Source: DAOPZJ01 sp964587625
GTDB lineage: Bacteria; Bacillota; Clostridia; Oscillospirales; JAKOTC01
Length of the DNA: 64,000 nt
Direction of reading: 5' to 3'
Assembly (NCBI GenBank): GCA_964587625.1
Contig: CAZPLU010000002.1
Coordinates: forward strand, 55,414-119,413
Both the position numbers and the translations under genes were made by a program. A model generated the notes under the pieces. It saw only the letters and a list, made by a program, of their open reading frames with translations. It did no database searches and was not told the origin of the DNA. Shown piece after piece: positions 43,390-54,263 of this stretch (the first letter of the stretch is position 1; each line of letters starts with the position of its first letter).

Positions 43390-45753
43390 TCAGGCCTTTA
43401 ATGCAATCCCCTTCGCGGCCAAATCGACCATCACGGCCTGCGTATGGGAATCGATTTCTTCGCGCGAGAGGGTCTTTTCCGTCGAGGCATAACTGAAGCG
43501 GATTGTAAGCGTTTTTACTTCTCCCTCGTATCGGTCAATCACCTTGACGCCGGTCAGGTACGCGCAGGGGTTTTTGCCCAGCGTTTGCTCGATCTGCGCG
43601 TATTTGAATCCTTCTTTCAATACAAATGTCAGATCGACGTCGATGCCCGGAAATTTAGACGGTTCGGCGTATTTTAACACCTGCGCGGGCACGGACGAAA
43701 ACAAATCCATATCGATTTCGGCGAACACGACGACCGCGGTTTTATCCAATTTTTCATTCACGGACGGATGGATCGCCGAGACAAAACCGATCGCTTGTTC
43801 TCCGAGCGTGACCGCCGCGGTGTTGCGCGGGTGCTGCCAATCGTGCTTGGGCGCGATATTCGAAAAAACGGGTTTTAGATGTTTCAATTCGCCGCAGAGA
43901 TCACCGACGATTGAGAGCAACTCATAAAACAGCGCTTTCTCGGTTCCCTCGCGGTCATACAGCGCGATGCCGAGCGTTCTGCGCTCATTACAAGTCCCGT
44001 TTTCCCTCGTGCCGTTGAAAGTTCGGCCGATCTCGAAGATGCCGAATCGGGGGGCGAAATTGCGGTTTTCATTGACAAAGCATAACAACGACGGGGTCAT
44101 CGCGTTTCGCAGCGTGCCGAGTTCAGGCGTTGGGATGTTTAAAATCCGGACATTGTCCTCGACTGCGATACCCAGCTTCCTTACTTTTTTGCCGTCGCAC
44201 CAGATATACGAATGCACCTCGTGCAATAAATACTTATCCACGAGCAGGGTCTTGACGTTGCCCTCGTCGGTCTTCGCAACGGTCTTTGCCACCGGGCGCA
44301 ACGCGCTCCTCGTCGTGGCGGCCTCGAAGTTGTCATAGCCGTAGACGCGCGTGATCTCCTCGATGATGTCGGCGGCGATGGTCACGTCCTTGGTCGCGCG
44401 CCAGCTCGGGACACCGACCTTGAAACGGTTGTCGAAATATTCGGCTTTGAAACCGAGCGCGCGTAAAGTCGTCAAAATCTGATTGTTTGAAATCTCGATG
44501 CCGGTGTAGCGGTCGACATAATTTTTATCGAACGCGATTGTGATCGGCGGATATTTTTTGACGTAGCGGTCGGTGAATTTCGAGATGATCTTCACGCCCG
44601 GATCGGCGTCGGCCAGCAGTTTTAAAAACCGCCCGAGCGCGGGCATGGTCAATTCGGGGTCGAGGGTCTTTTCGTAGCGCATGCTCGAATCGGTGCGCAG
44701 ACCGAGCCGCTGCGACGATTTGCGCGTGCCGACCGCGTCGAAATTGGCCGATTCCAGCAGCAGCGAATCGGTCTCGCCGACGATCCCCGAATCCAGCCCG
44801 CCCATGATGCCCGCCACCGCGACGGGCCGGTCGTCGGAACAGATCATCAGCGTGCTCTCGTCGATGTCGCGCTCGATGCCGTCGAGCGTTGTGAATTTGA
44901 ACGGCGCGTTAAAATTTTTCACCCGGATGTTGCCGACCTTTTTCAGATCGAACGCGTGCATCGGCTGGCCGAGTTCGAGCATGACATAGTTGGTCAGATC
45001 GGCGAGCAGGTTGATGGCGCGCAGGCCGCAGTAAAACAGCCGGATGCGCAGATCGACCGGGCTGACTTTTGCGCGGATGTTTTCGACCTTGACCGAACTG
45101 TACCGGTAACACAGTTCTTTATTGACAATTTCGAGCGCGACCTCGGGCAAACTCTCATACGGCGCGCCGTCGGCAACCTCGGGCTTTTTTAATTCCCTGC
45201 CGGTCAGCGCGGCGAATTCGCGCGCGATGCCGTAATGACCCCAGAGGTCGGGGCGGTTGGTCAGCGATTTGTTGTCGATTTCGAAAACGGTATCTTCAAT
45301 GCCGTAAACTTCTTTTATATCCGTACCAAGCGGGCAATTTTTGAAAATCTCCATCAAACCGGAATGGTCGGCGGAGATGCCGAGCTCGAATTCGGAGCAG
45401 CACATGCCCTCGGACGGGTAGCCCGCGACCGTCGCGGCGCGGATCGGATTGCCGCAGACGCTCCCGCCCGCGCAGGCGAACGCCACCCTCATGCCCTCGC
45501 GAACATTCGGCGCGCCGCAGACGCAGTCGACGATTTTGTCGCCGCGGTCGATTTTTAACAGGTGCAGCTTTTTCGAGTTCGGATGCGCCTCGACCGAAAG
45601 CACTTTGGCGACGACGACGTTTTTGATGTCCGCGCCCTTATGGCAGACGTCCTCGACCTCGGCGGCCGAGAGGGTGAAACGGCGGATGAGCTGTTCGACA
45701 TCCAGCCCGTCGAGATTGACAAAATCCCGAATCCAGTTCATTGATACCAACAT
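43390..45753 (-). CDS. pheT: Phenylalanine-tRNA ligase beta subunit
   Basis: 787 residues with all PheT domains: N-terminal MNWIRDFVNLDG, tRNA-binding EMAP/OB domain (~40-150), B3/B4 editing domain, B5 (PPITIAFDKNYVDRYTG), class II-like core (LRNAMTPSLL) and C-terminal FDX-ACB anticodon domain (KVIDRYEGEVKTLTIRFSY). Forms the (alpha-beta)2 enzyme with PheS. ATG 45753 with AAGGAAGGGAAAG; an ATG at 45741 is possible. Confidence 0.95.
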   Translation of the reverse strand: MLVSMNWIRDFVNLDGLDVEQLIRRFTLSAAEVEDVCHKGADIKNVVVAKVLSVEAHPNSKKLHLLKIDRGDKIVDCVCGAPNVREGMRVAFACAGGSVCGNPIRAATVAGYPSEGMCCSEFELGISADHSGLMEIFKNCPLGTDIKEVYGIEDTVFEIDNKSLTNRPDLWGHYGIAREFAALTGRELKKPEVADGAPYESLPEVALEIVNKELCYRYSSVKVENIRAKVSPVDLRIRLFYCGLRAINLLADLTNYVMLELGQPMHAFDLKKVGNIRVKNFNAPFKFTTLDGIERDIDESTLMICSDDRPVAVAGIMGGLDSGIVGETDSLLLESANFDAVGTRKSSQRLGLRTDSSMRYEKTLDPELTMPALGRFLKLLADADPGVKIISKFTDRYVKKYPPITIAFDKNYVDRYTGIEISNNQILTTLRALGFKAEYFDNRFKVGVPSWRATKDVTIAADIIEEITRVYGYDNFEAATTRSALRPVAKTVAKTDEGNVKTLLVDKYLLHEVHSYIWCDGKKVRKLGIAVEDNVRILNIPTPELGTLRNAMTPSLLCFVNENRNFAPRFGIFEIGRTFNGTRENGTCNERRTLGIALYDREGTEKALFYELLSIVGDLCGELKHLKPVFSNIAPKHDWQHPRNTAAVTLGEQAIGFVSAIHPSVNEKLDKTAVVVFAEIDMDLFSSVPAQVLKYAEPSKFPGIDVDLTFVLKEGFKYAQIEQTLGKNPCAYLTGVKVIDRYEGEVKTLTIRFSYASTEKTLSREEIDSHTQAVMVDLAAKGIALKA

Positions 45754-45834
45754 ATAATAATCTTTCCCTTCCTTTTATGGAACATTCTACCCGTTTAAAA
45801 CTCGTAAACGGATTTGGCGTATTGAATTAACTTT

Positions 45835-45893
45835 ATTTAACCGAGATCCTTCCACTTCGCGCGGGGCGCTCCGTTCAGGATGATAAAAATGTT
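45835..45893 (-). repeat. Intergenic dispersed-repeat-like sequence between pheS and pheT
   Basis: On the reverse strand this contains ATCATCCTGAACGGAGCG, then GAAGTGGAAGGATCTCGG, the general pattern of a small intergenic repeat common in bacterial and metagenomic contigs (ATCCTGA..GGAGCGAAG..GGATCT). The rest of the 140-bp gap holds nothing else recognised. Confidence 0.5.
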
Positions 45894-46922
45894 TTATTTT
45901 TGCGCGAACTGTGACAGCGCCTTGAGGTTTCCGCTGTTTAAAATCCGGATGTCCTTGATGCCGTAGCGCATCATCGCGAGCCGAGTCAGTCCGAGCCCGA
46001 AGGCGAATCCGGTGTATTTTTCGCTGTCGATGCCGCCGTATTTCAAGACGTTGGGATGAATCATGCCGCAGGGGCAGAGTTCTACCCAGCCGCCGTTTTT
46101 GCAGGTCGGGCAGCCGGAACCGCCGCAAATCAGGCAATTGATGTCGAGTTCGAAGCCCGGTTCGACAAACGGGAAAAAGCCCGGGCGCAGGCGTACCTTC
46201 ACGTCGCGCTTGAACACCTCGGACAGCATCGTCTTCATAAAGTAGATGAGATTCGAGATCGAGATGTCGGTATCGATCATGATGCCTTCCATCTGAAAAA
46301 AGGTGTTCTCGTGGCTGGCGTCGGTGGCCTCGTTGCGGAAGCATCGGCTCGGGAACACCGCGCGCAGCGGCGCGCCGTATTTGCGCATGATCGTGTTCTG
46401 TGCGGCCGAGGTGTGGGTCTTTAACAACTGCCCGTTCGAGAGATAAAACGTGTCCTGCATATCGCGGGCGGGGTGGTGCTTCGGGATATTCAGCGACTCG
46501 AAACAGTTATAGTCGTCGGTGACCTCGGCATAGTCCTCGATCGTGAAGCCCATGCTCGCAAAGACCTCCTCGACCTCTTTTTGAATCAGCGTGATCGGGT
46601 GGTAAGAACCCGTTTCCGCCTGCGCCGGCAGGGTCACGTCGTATTGCTCCGCGCAGTCGAGCCGTGCCTGTTGTTCGGCGGCGGCGACGTCTGCCTGCGC
46701 CTTTTCGATGTCGGCCTCGGCCTGCTTTTTGAGTTCGTTGATCTGCTGGCCGAGTTCGCGTTTTTGTTCGCCCTCGGCGTCTTTGAGCAGCTTTAAAAGT
46801 TCCGTGATCCGCCCCTTTTTGCCCAAAAACTCCACGCGGATCTGCTCGACCGCAGCCGAGTCCTTGGCTGCTTCGAGCCGTTTTTGCAACTGTTCGGACA
46901 CTTGCCTGATATTTGTTTCCAT
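45894..46922 (-). CDS. pheS: Phenylalanine-tRNA ligase alpha subunit
   Basis: 342 residues. N-terminal coiled coil (residues ~1-85, heptad-like EQLQKRLEAAKDSAAVEQIR) that contacts tRNA-Phe, then the catalytic core: motif 2 FRNEATDASHENTFFQMEG, the cysteine-rich CLICGGSGCPTCKNGGWVEL common in Bacillota PheS, and motif 3 GLGLTRLAMMRYGI. It charges tRNA-Phe together with PheT. Preceded by a T-box leader; RBS GAAGGGATGAAAGTC. Confidence 0.95.
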   Translation of the reverse strand: METNIRQVSEQLQKRLEAAKDSAAVEQIRVEFLGKKGRITELLKLLKDAEGEQKRELGQQINELKKQAEADIEKAQADVAAAEQQARLDCAEQYDVTLPAQAETGSYHPITLIQKEVEEVFASMGFTIEDYAEVTDDYNCFESLNIPKHHPARDMQDTFYLSNGQLLKTHTSAAQNTIMRKYGAPLRAVFPSRCFRNEATDASHENTFFQMEGIMIDTDISISNLIYFMKTMLSEVFKRDVKVRLRPGFFPFVEPGFELDINCLICGGSGCPTCKNGGWVELCPCGMIHPNVLKYGGIDSEKYTGFAFGLGLTRLAMMRYGIKDIRILNSGNLKALSQFAQK

Positions 46923-46955
46923 GTGACTTTCATCCCTTCAATAAGGTTTTTGAAA

Positions 46956-47214
46956 TTAAAAAATCAAAAAGCGCGCTCAATCCGAAATAGGACGAAGCGC
47001 GCTCCGCGGTACCACCTAAATTCCCCATAGATTTTATGGGGCTCTTGATCCCGATAACGGCGGGAGACCGGTACATCTTACTAGATTTCAGTTCGGATGC
47101 ACTGCTCGGGAGTGAACTTCGCCGGTTTTGTCCGCGAGCGCCTTTCAGCCGCCGAGCGCTCTCTCTTTCGCGGTTTTCGCCGGGTACTCTCTCCGTCGGG
47201 GCATTTACACCGTT
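46956..47214 (-). ncRNA. T-box leader for pheST, phenylalanine-type
   Basis: On the reverse strand the T-box core (TTAGGTGGTACCGCG, 47005-47019) is intact and is followed by a terminator hairpin (arms 46970-46983 and 46990-47003) and a T-rich tract. Upstream, stem I carries the specifier candidate TTC followed by A (47116-47113), a Phe codon. Uncharged tRNA-Phe would stabilise the antiterminator and allow pheST transcription. This fills most of the 325-bp gap between pheS and the SGNH gene. Confidence 0.9.
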
Positions 47215-47242
47215 ATTATATCATCAAAACGCAAAAAGTCAA
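47215..47242 (-). promoter_or_regulatory. Promoter of the T-box-pheST transcript
   Basis: Reverse-strand TTGACT (47237-47242), 16 bp, TATAAT (47215-47220), just downstream of the SGNH hydrolase stop. Confidence 0.8.
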
Positions 47243-47247
47243 CAAAA

Positions 47248-47967
47248 TTACGCAAAAGCGCTTGCGGGGGCGGTTGCCAACGCCGACTCGATGGCGTTGG
47301 AAATCAGACGGTGACCCTCCTCGTTGGGATGGATGCCGTCTTCACACAACAGCCGCTCATAATTTTTTTCCTGCAAAAAGACGCTGCGGATGTCGATGAA
47401 TAACACATCGAGCTTTTTTGCGAGGTTTGCGACCTGCAGGTTATACATCTCGTGCCAGCGGTAGATGTACTGCTCGCTGCCGCCGAGCCATTTCAAGATG
47501 TTTTCCCTGCTCACGCCGCGGCTAATCCAAGCAAAATATTTTTTCGGGTCCAGCGGGGGCAATGAAAGCACGACCGGTTTGCTGCCGAGGGCTTTGATTT
47601 TTTCGATGATATTGGTATACCCCGTGAGAAACCGATCCATTGGCGTATTGGGGAAATGGTCGTCGTCCGGGGTTTCGGCGATCTTTGCCCACTCGAAATC
47701 GCAGTCGTTGCCGCCGACCTCGATCACGCAAAATTCGGTTTTTGCGATTTTCCCGGCGTTCTTTTCGACGATTTTTTCGGCGGCCTCGACCGTGCAGCCG
47801 AATTTGGCCAGATTTTCGATCTCGATACCCGTCTTTTCGCCGATGACGTTGGCAAAGCAGTTTTTTAAGAAGACGTATTTCCCGCGCACCGCGTCGAAAA
47901 TCACGCCCCTCGCAACCGAGTCGCCGATTAAGCAGACCTTTTTCAAAATCACATTCAAATTACACAC
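47248..47967 (-). CDS. SGNH/GDSL-family hydrolase
   Basis: 239 residues. Block I LIGDSVARG (nucleophile Ser), block II Gly in FGCTVEAA, block III GGNDCDFEW and block V DGIHPNEEGH (Asp-His) are all present. Members are esterases or lipases, often on acyl or acetyl groups of glycans. No signal peptide. The start is uncertain: GTG 47967 or GTG 47952, with GAGGTGTG near both. It is last in the long reverse-strand gene run after clpE. Confidence 0.8.
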   Translation of the reverse strand: MCNLNVILKKVCLIGDSVARGVIFDAVRGKYVFLKNCFANVIGEKTGIEIENLAKFGCTVEAAEKIVEKNAGKIAKTEFCVIEVGGNDCDFEWAKIAETPDDDHFPNTPMDRFLTGYTNIIEKIKALGSKPVVLSLPPLDPKKYFAWISRGVSRENILKWLGGSEQYIYRWHEMYNLQVANLAKKLDVLFIDIRSVFLQEKNYERLLCEDGIHPNEEGHRLISNAIESALATAPASAFA

Positions 47968-47996
47968 CTCGTCTCAAAAAGCAAAAGCGTTTTCAT

Positions 47997-50297
<2,301 letters not shown>

Positions 50298-50313
50298 TGA
50301 ATAATTCCTTTCA

Positions 50314-50886
50314 TCAATAGGTCTGTTTGGCAATCTCCTTGATATCTCTGCCGGTCAGCGCGGCTTTTGCAAACACGCCGACCATAACTTCCGCATATGC
50401 CCACATGGAAAAGGCCAGCATTGCAAGCAGCAGAGCGGATATCGCAAGCATCGCGGTTTCGCGCATGTGCGGGAAAAATGTGAATGCGGCCACCGCGCAG
50501 TAGATCAAAAACGTCGTGATTTTTCCCCACCATTTGGCGCTCACCACAATGCCCCTTTTGAGCACCCAAAATCCCACCGAGAGCATGATCAATTCTTTGT
50601 AGGCAATGAAACAGAACAAAGGCAGGAGATTTGAAAATTTTATATACAGACAGACAAAGACCGCCACCTGCGTCAATTTATCCGCAAGCGGATCGAGCAC
50701 CTTGCCGAGTTCACTGATTTGATTGTATTTTCGCGCAATCGCGCCGTCCAGCAGATCGGTCAGTCCCGAGACGACCAGCACGCTCCCCGCGATGGCGGCG
50801 CCGCTCTGATAATCGGAAAAGTACAGCCAAGCATAGACCGGAATCAAAACGATTCTGAAAATCGAGAGTATGTTTGGTATGGTCAA
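50314..50886 (-). CDS. pgsA: CDP-alcohol phosphatidyltransferase, PgsA-like
   Basis: 190 residues from TTG 50886 with AAAGGGG eight bases upstream. The CDP-alcohol motif D-G-x2-A-R-x8-G-x3-D-x3-D is complete in LTDLLDGAIARKYNQISELG and VLDPLADKLTQ, with several membrane helices. It makes phosphatidylglycerophosphate from CDP-diacylglycerol and glycerol-3-phosphate, though another CDP-alcohol substrate is not excluded. It sits just after cvpA. Confidence 0.8.
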   Translation of the reverse strand: MTIPNILSIFRIVLIPVYAWLYFSDYQSGAAIAGSVLVVSGLTDLLDGAIARKYNQISELGKVLDPLADKLTQVAVFVCLYIKFSNLLPLFCFIAYKELIMLSVGFWVLKRGIVVSAKWWGKITTFLIYCAVAAFTFFPHMRETAMLAISALLLAMLAFSMWAYAEVMVGVFAKAALTGRDIKEIAKQTY

Positions 50887-50900
50887 ACCGGTTTCCCCTT

Positions 50901-52199
50901 TCAATCCTGTTCGGCCGGGACGCCGTCCTCGCTGAAATCGAAATCGTCCTCGCTGAAATCGAAATCATCTTCATTGAAGACATATTCGTCCTCTTGACCG
51001 GAATCCCCGACGGTGACGGTATCCTCATTTCCGCCGTCTGCATAGATCATCTTGGTGACCGTGCGGCAGATCAGGGAATTATCCACCGCCTGAACATACC
51101 GATCATCGGTGATCAGCGGGGAGACGCTGACTACGCCGACGACCAACACGGCTGAAATAATCAATCCGCCCGCAATACCGAGTATGCCGCCGAGCAGTTT
51201 GTTTATGCCGCTGACGACCGGTATCTTATCTATTATACCGCTCAACAGCTTTGCAAGCAACATCAAAACAAGTCGGATCAAAATGAATAAAATCACAAAC
51301 ACCACGCTGCTGACCAATTTAATTGCTATGGTGCGGGCCGCCTGCTTTGCCGTTGATATGATATCCTCGGTGAACCCCTCGACCGTATCCGTGATAATGT
51401 TGCCCTGGGAGACGACCGAAGCGGCGGAAGAAGTTGCCGATGAGACCCGGGAGGACGCCGTCTTGGAGGAGGCATTCTTCGAGGCGGCCGTTTTGGAAGA
51501 AACCGCTCCTGATGTTTTTGAGGCGGCCGCTTTTGAGGACGAGGCGGCTTTTGAAGCGGCGGCAGCCGCGGCGACAGCGGCTTCCGCATTCTTTTTTTGA
51601 ACGTTTATGATTGGATTTTTGACGTCGATTTTCATACCGAGTAAGCTGATTGCCGCCGGTATTTTTGTGCTGCCGCTCACACCGGCCGCTTTTAAAATCG
51701 GACCGGCGTCGACCTTCGTGCCGTATTTTTTGTTATATGCGCTCACGCACGAGGAGATGCTTTTATTGGCGCAAGCCGAGGAACATAAAAAATTGACCAG
51801 CTTTTGCATCTCGGCAGCGTCCATTTTTTCGACCGTTTTGGGGTCGAGATTGGAGATCAAACCCTCAATGTTTTTAAGCTTTGAGATGTCGATCGCGGCG
51901 GCGCGTTTTGGCGCAATATAGGCATAATTCCCGCCAATGAACAGCGGGCGGCTGGTTTCGGGAACCGTTTCGATGTCGATATCGACTTCCTGCTCGGGAA
52001 TTCCCAGTTGTTTTGATAATACCGGTTCCAGGTGATTGTCGTATAATTTTTCGGAGAGGGGGGGCGCAAAGGTATATGCGAGGAGAAAAGCCAGCACCAA
52101 GCTGACCAGTCCGACCAGGGTCTTGACAAACCCGCGTTTGAAACCGACGAGCACGCTGATGACTACAACCAGCGCAATGATAAGATCGACAACCGACAT
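50901..52199 (-). CDS. CvpA-family membrane protein with a long low-complexity insertion
   Basis: 432 residues. N-terminal helices (VVDLIIALVVVISVLVGFKR, GFVKTLVGLVSLVLAFLLAY) and C-terminal helices (VVFVILFILIRLVLMLLAKL, GGLIISAVLVVGVVSVSPLI) match CvpA, but ordinary CvpA is about 160-200 residues. Here ~240 residues lie between, mainly extracellular-type, including an Ala/Ser/Lys-rich segment (~206-265). The acidic tail has two exact copies of a 7-residue unit. ATG 52199 with GAGGAGACATCAAT. CvpA proteins relate to colicin V export and envelope function. Confidence 0.75.
   Translation of the reverse strand: MSVVDLIIALVVVISVLVGFKRGFVKTLVGLVSLVLAFLLAYTFAPPLSEKLYDNHLEPVLSKQLGIPEQEVDIDIETVPETSRPLFIGGNYAYIAPKRAAAIDISKLKNIEGLISNLDPKTVEKMDAAEMQKLVNFLCSSACANKSISSCVSAYNKKYGTKVDAGPILKAAGVSGSTKIPAAISLLGMKIDVKNPIINVQKKNAEAAVAAAAAASKAASSSKAAASKTSGAVSSKTAASKNASSKTASSRVSSATSSAASVVSQGNIITDTVEGFTEDIISTAKQAARTIAIKLVSSVVFVILFILIRLVLMLLAKLLSGIIDKIPVVSGINKLLGGILGIAGGLIISAVLVVGVVSVSPLITDDRYVQAVDNSLICRTVTKMIYADGGNEDTVTVGDSGQEDEYVFNEDDFDFSEDDFDFSEDGVPAEQD
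50925..50966 (-). repeat. Tandem 21-bp repeat in the cvpA 3' end
   Basis: Two identical 21-bp units encode repeated DFDFSED; a third, degenerate unit adjoins. Likely length-variable by slippage. Confidence 0.75.
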
Positions 52200-52274
52200 A
52201 TTGATGTCTCCTCTCAAACAACTCCGGAAAACGGTACCGATTTGGCGAGTATCCCCACTTCTGCCATCTATAAC

Positions 52275-52303
52275 ATTTTATACCGCCGCTTGCATTTTTG
52301 CAA
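52275..52303 (-). promoter_or_regulatory. Promoter of cvpA-pgsA-clpE
   Basis: Reverse-strand TTGCAA (52298-52303), 17 bp, TAAAAT (52275-52280), in the 126-bp gap before cvpA. It splits the long gene run into sub-operons. Confidence 0.6.
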
Positions 52304-52325
52304 GAGACCGGCGGATTTTCAGATT

Positions 52326-53498
52326 TTAACCCTTTATCTCCGAAAGCAACACCCGTGTGATTTTGTCCTTCCCGACCAAAGCGATGAATTTTTCCCCGAA
52401 GGCCGCGCAATAAGTGTCTAAGGTGCATTCGGCCATACCGGCGCTCTGTCCGTTTTCATCCAACACAAAGACCTGACCGCCCGCCAAATAAGCGGCCTGC
52501 CCCTCCCGGACCGAGAGCCCCTTGGCCTGCCCCGAGACCCGCGCAGTCCAAAGTTCGCCCCCCGCGCCGCAGACCTTGAGCGTGCAGCCGATGCCCTCCG
52601 TATCGTCGAGCAATAATCCGACCGTGCCGTCCGGTGCGGTTGCGAAAGCCGCAAGTCCGTCGAAATCGACTTTCCAAGCGATTTCATTTTTTGCATTCAA
52701 GCGCACGGCGGCGCGGTCAAAAAAGATGACGAGCCCCCCGTCGCTGCAGTATTTCATATCCAGCGCCAGCAGTCCGGTAAAGCTGTGTGTGTACACCGGA
52801 TCCGGCAAGCCCGTGTCATAAACCCAAAGCTTACTGCAAAGCTGCCCGTCAACCGTCTCCAAAGCGATCACCGCGCAATATTGGGCGGAGTTGTTCAAGG
52901 CGATTCGAGTCAAATGCGGGGTCTGGAAAAATTGTGAGAATAATTGCGTGTGGGTGCTTGCATAGATGGTGAGTTTAGATGAATATTCGCTCGGCGCGGT
53001 CATCAACGCGTAACTGCCGTTTTTTGCGACCGCCATTTGAACAATCTTGTCTGTGCTCTCCTGCTCGAACACCCTGCCCTCGGCATTGAAATATTGAAAT
53101 TTTACGCCGCCCTTTTCATAGACCAGCGCCGCTCTGTCGCCGATCGCGGCCGTCGTCGAGGCCATGGCGTATTGAAAATAGAGCGCGCTATCCAAACGCA
53201 GCAAAAAGCAACCCGAATCAGCCGCGAGAATCCCGCCGCCGCCGAATCCCGAAATACCGGCAATCTGCTTACCGGCGATGTCGGCGGGATATTCCGTCAC
53301 CATGCCCGCGCCGTTTTTTGCCGCCTGAACGCGCTGTAAAATCGCCACCGGGGAAAGCCACTCCCAGTTGAAAGCGGTGAAAGCGATCACGGCGGCGGCA
53401 ATCAAAAGCATGATAAACCGTTTGGTTTTGATCTTGCGGCGCTTTTGGCTTGAACGCTTGCCGCTCCGCTCCGACTGTCTCCGATCATTCACGGTCAT
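52326..53498 (-). CDS. DUF5711 family membrane-anchored propeller-like protein
   Basis: 390 residues. A basic N-terminus (RSGKRSSQKRRKIKTKR), one membrane helix (FIMLLIAAAVIAFTAF) and an outside domain built of repeated beta strands typical of a propeller (GGGGILAADSGCFLLRLD, AAIGDRAALVYEKGG, LALDMKYCSDGGLVIFFD). This matches DUF5711, a Clostridia family of unknown function. ATG 53498 with AAGGAGCCGGGG, overlapping the end of truA by 14 bases. Confidence 0.75.
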   Translation of the reverse strand: MTVNDRRQSERSGKRSSQKRRKIKTKRFIMLLIAAAVIAFTAFNWEWLSPVAILQRVQAAKNGAGMVTEYPADIAGKQIAGISGFGGGGILAADSGCFLLRLDSALYFQYAMASTTAAIGDRAALVYEKGGVKFQYFNAEGRVFEQESTDKIVQMAVAKNGSYALMTAPSEYSSKLTIYASTHTQLFSQFFQTPHLTRIALNNSAQYCAVIALETVDGQLCSKLWVYDTGLPDPVYTHSFTGLLALDMKYCSDGGLVIFFDRAAVRLNAKNEIAWKVDFDGLAAFATAPDGTVGLLLDDTEGIGCTLKVCGAGGELWTARVSGQAKGLSVREGQAAYLAGGQVFVLDENGQSAGMAECTLDTYCAAFGEKFIALVGKDKITRVLLSEIKG

Positions 53499-54261
53499 TT
53501 TCCCCGGCTCCTTTCTCGTAGGTGTTATCATAAAAGACCTGATCTAAGTACAGCCCGTGCGGCGGCAGCGTCTTGCCCGCACGCTTCCGGTCGCCCGAAG
53601 CGATGATGTCGGGGATTGAGTCGGCTTCGAGTTTCCCCGCCGAGACATACAGCAAAGTACCGGCCATAATACGCACCATATTGTATAAAAATCCGTTCCC
53701 GGCGACATAATACCGCACCATATCGCCCTCACGCAACACGTCGGAGCGGAAAATCGTGCGGCCGCCGGTCACGTTCTGCGCGCCCGAGGCGCAAAAAGCC
53801 GAAAAATCGTGATGCCCCAAAAAATGTTTCGCCGCTTTGTCCAGCGATTGATCGTCCATCGGATATTCATAATGCAGGGCATAACGGTCCAAAAACGGGT
53901 TGCGGCTAACGGTATTGCTGAACTGATAGACGTACTGCTTCGCCACCGCCGAAAACTGCGCCGAAAAGTCGAGGCCGACCTGTTTGACCGAAAGCACCGC
54001 GATGTCGGCGGGCAGCGTGACGTGCAGGGCGCGGAACAGCCCGTTTTCGGGGATTTCGCTCTCGGTCTTGAAATTGAAGACATAGCCGTAGGCGTGCACG
54101 CCCGCGTCGGTTCTGCCGCAGCCGGTGACCCTGTGGCGGGTTTTTAAAATCTTTTTCAGCGCGTCCTGCACCGCCTGCTGGATCGTATAGCTGTTTTTTT
54201 GGATCTGCCAGCCGCCGTAATTGCCGCCGTCGAAGGCGATCGTGACTTTGAAGTTTTTCAT
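53485..54261 (-). CDS. truA: tRNA pseudouridine(38-40) synthase
   Basis: 258 residues, usual TruA size. The catalytic Asp is in TGCGRTDAGVHA near residue 50; FDGGNYGGWQIQ at the start and GNGFLYNMVRIMAGTLL later are TruA signatures. It modifies U38-40 in the anticodon stem. ATG 54261 (or ATG 54267) overlaps the ecfT stop, so translation is coupled; no strong RBS. Downstream of ecfT, the arrangement common in Bacillota. Confidence 0.95.
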   Translation of the reverse strand: MKNFKVTIAFDGGNYGGWQIQKNSYTIQQAVQDALKKILKTRHRVTGCGRTDAGVHAYGYVFNFKTESEIPENGLFRALHVTLPADIAVLSVKQVGLDFSAQFSAVAKQYVYQFSNTVSRNPFLDRYALHYEYPMDDQSLDKAAKHFLGHHDFSAFCASGAQNVTGGRTIFRSDVLREGDMVRYYVAGNGFLYNMVRIMAGTLLYVSAGKLEADSIPDIIASGDRKRAGKTLPPHGLYLDQVFYDNTYEKGAGENDRE

Positions 54262-54263
54262 GC

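Noticed and set aside
46923..47247. Metabolite riboswitch
   Set aside because: The conserved GGTGGTACCGCG core and adjacent pheS identify it as a T-box instead.
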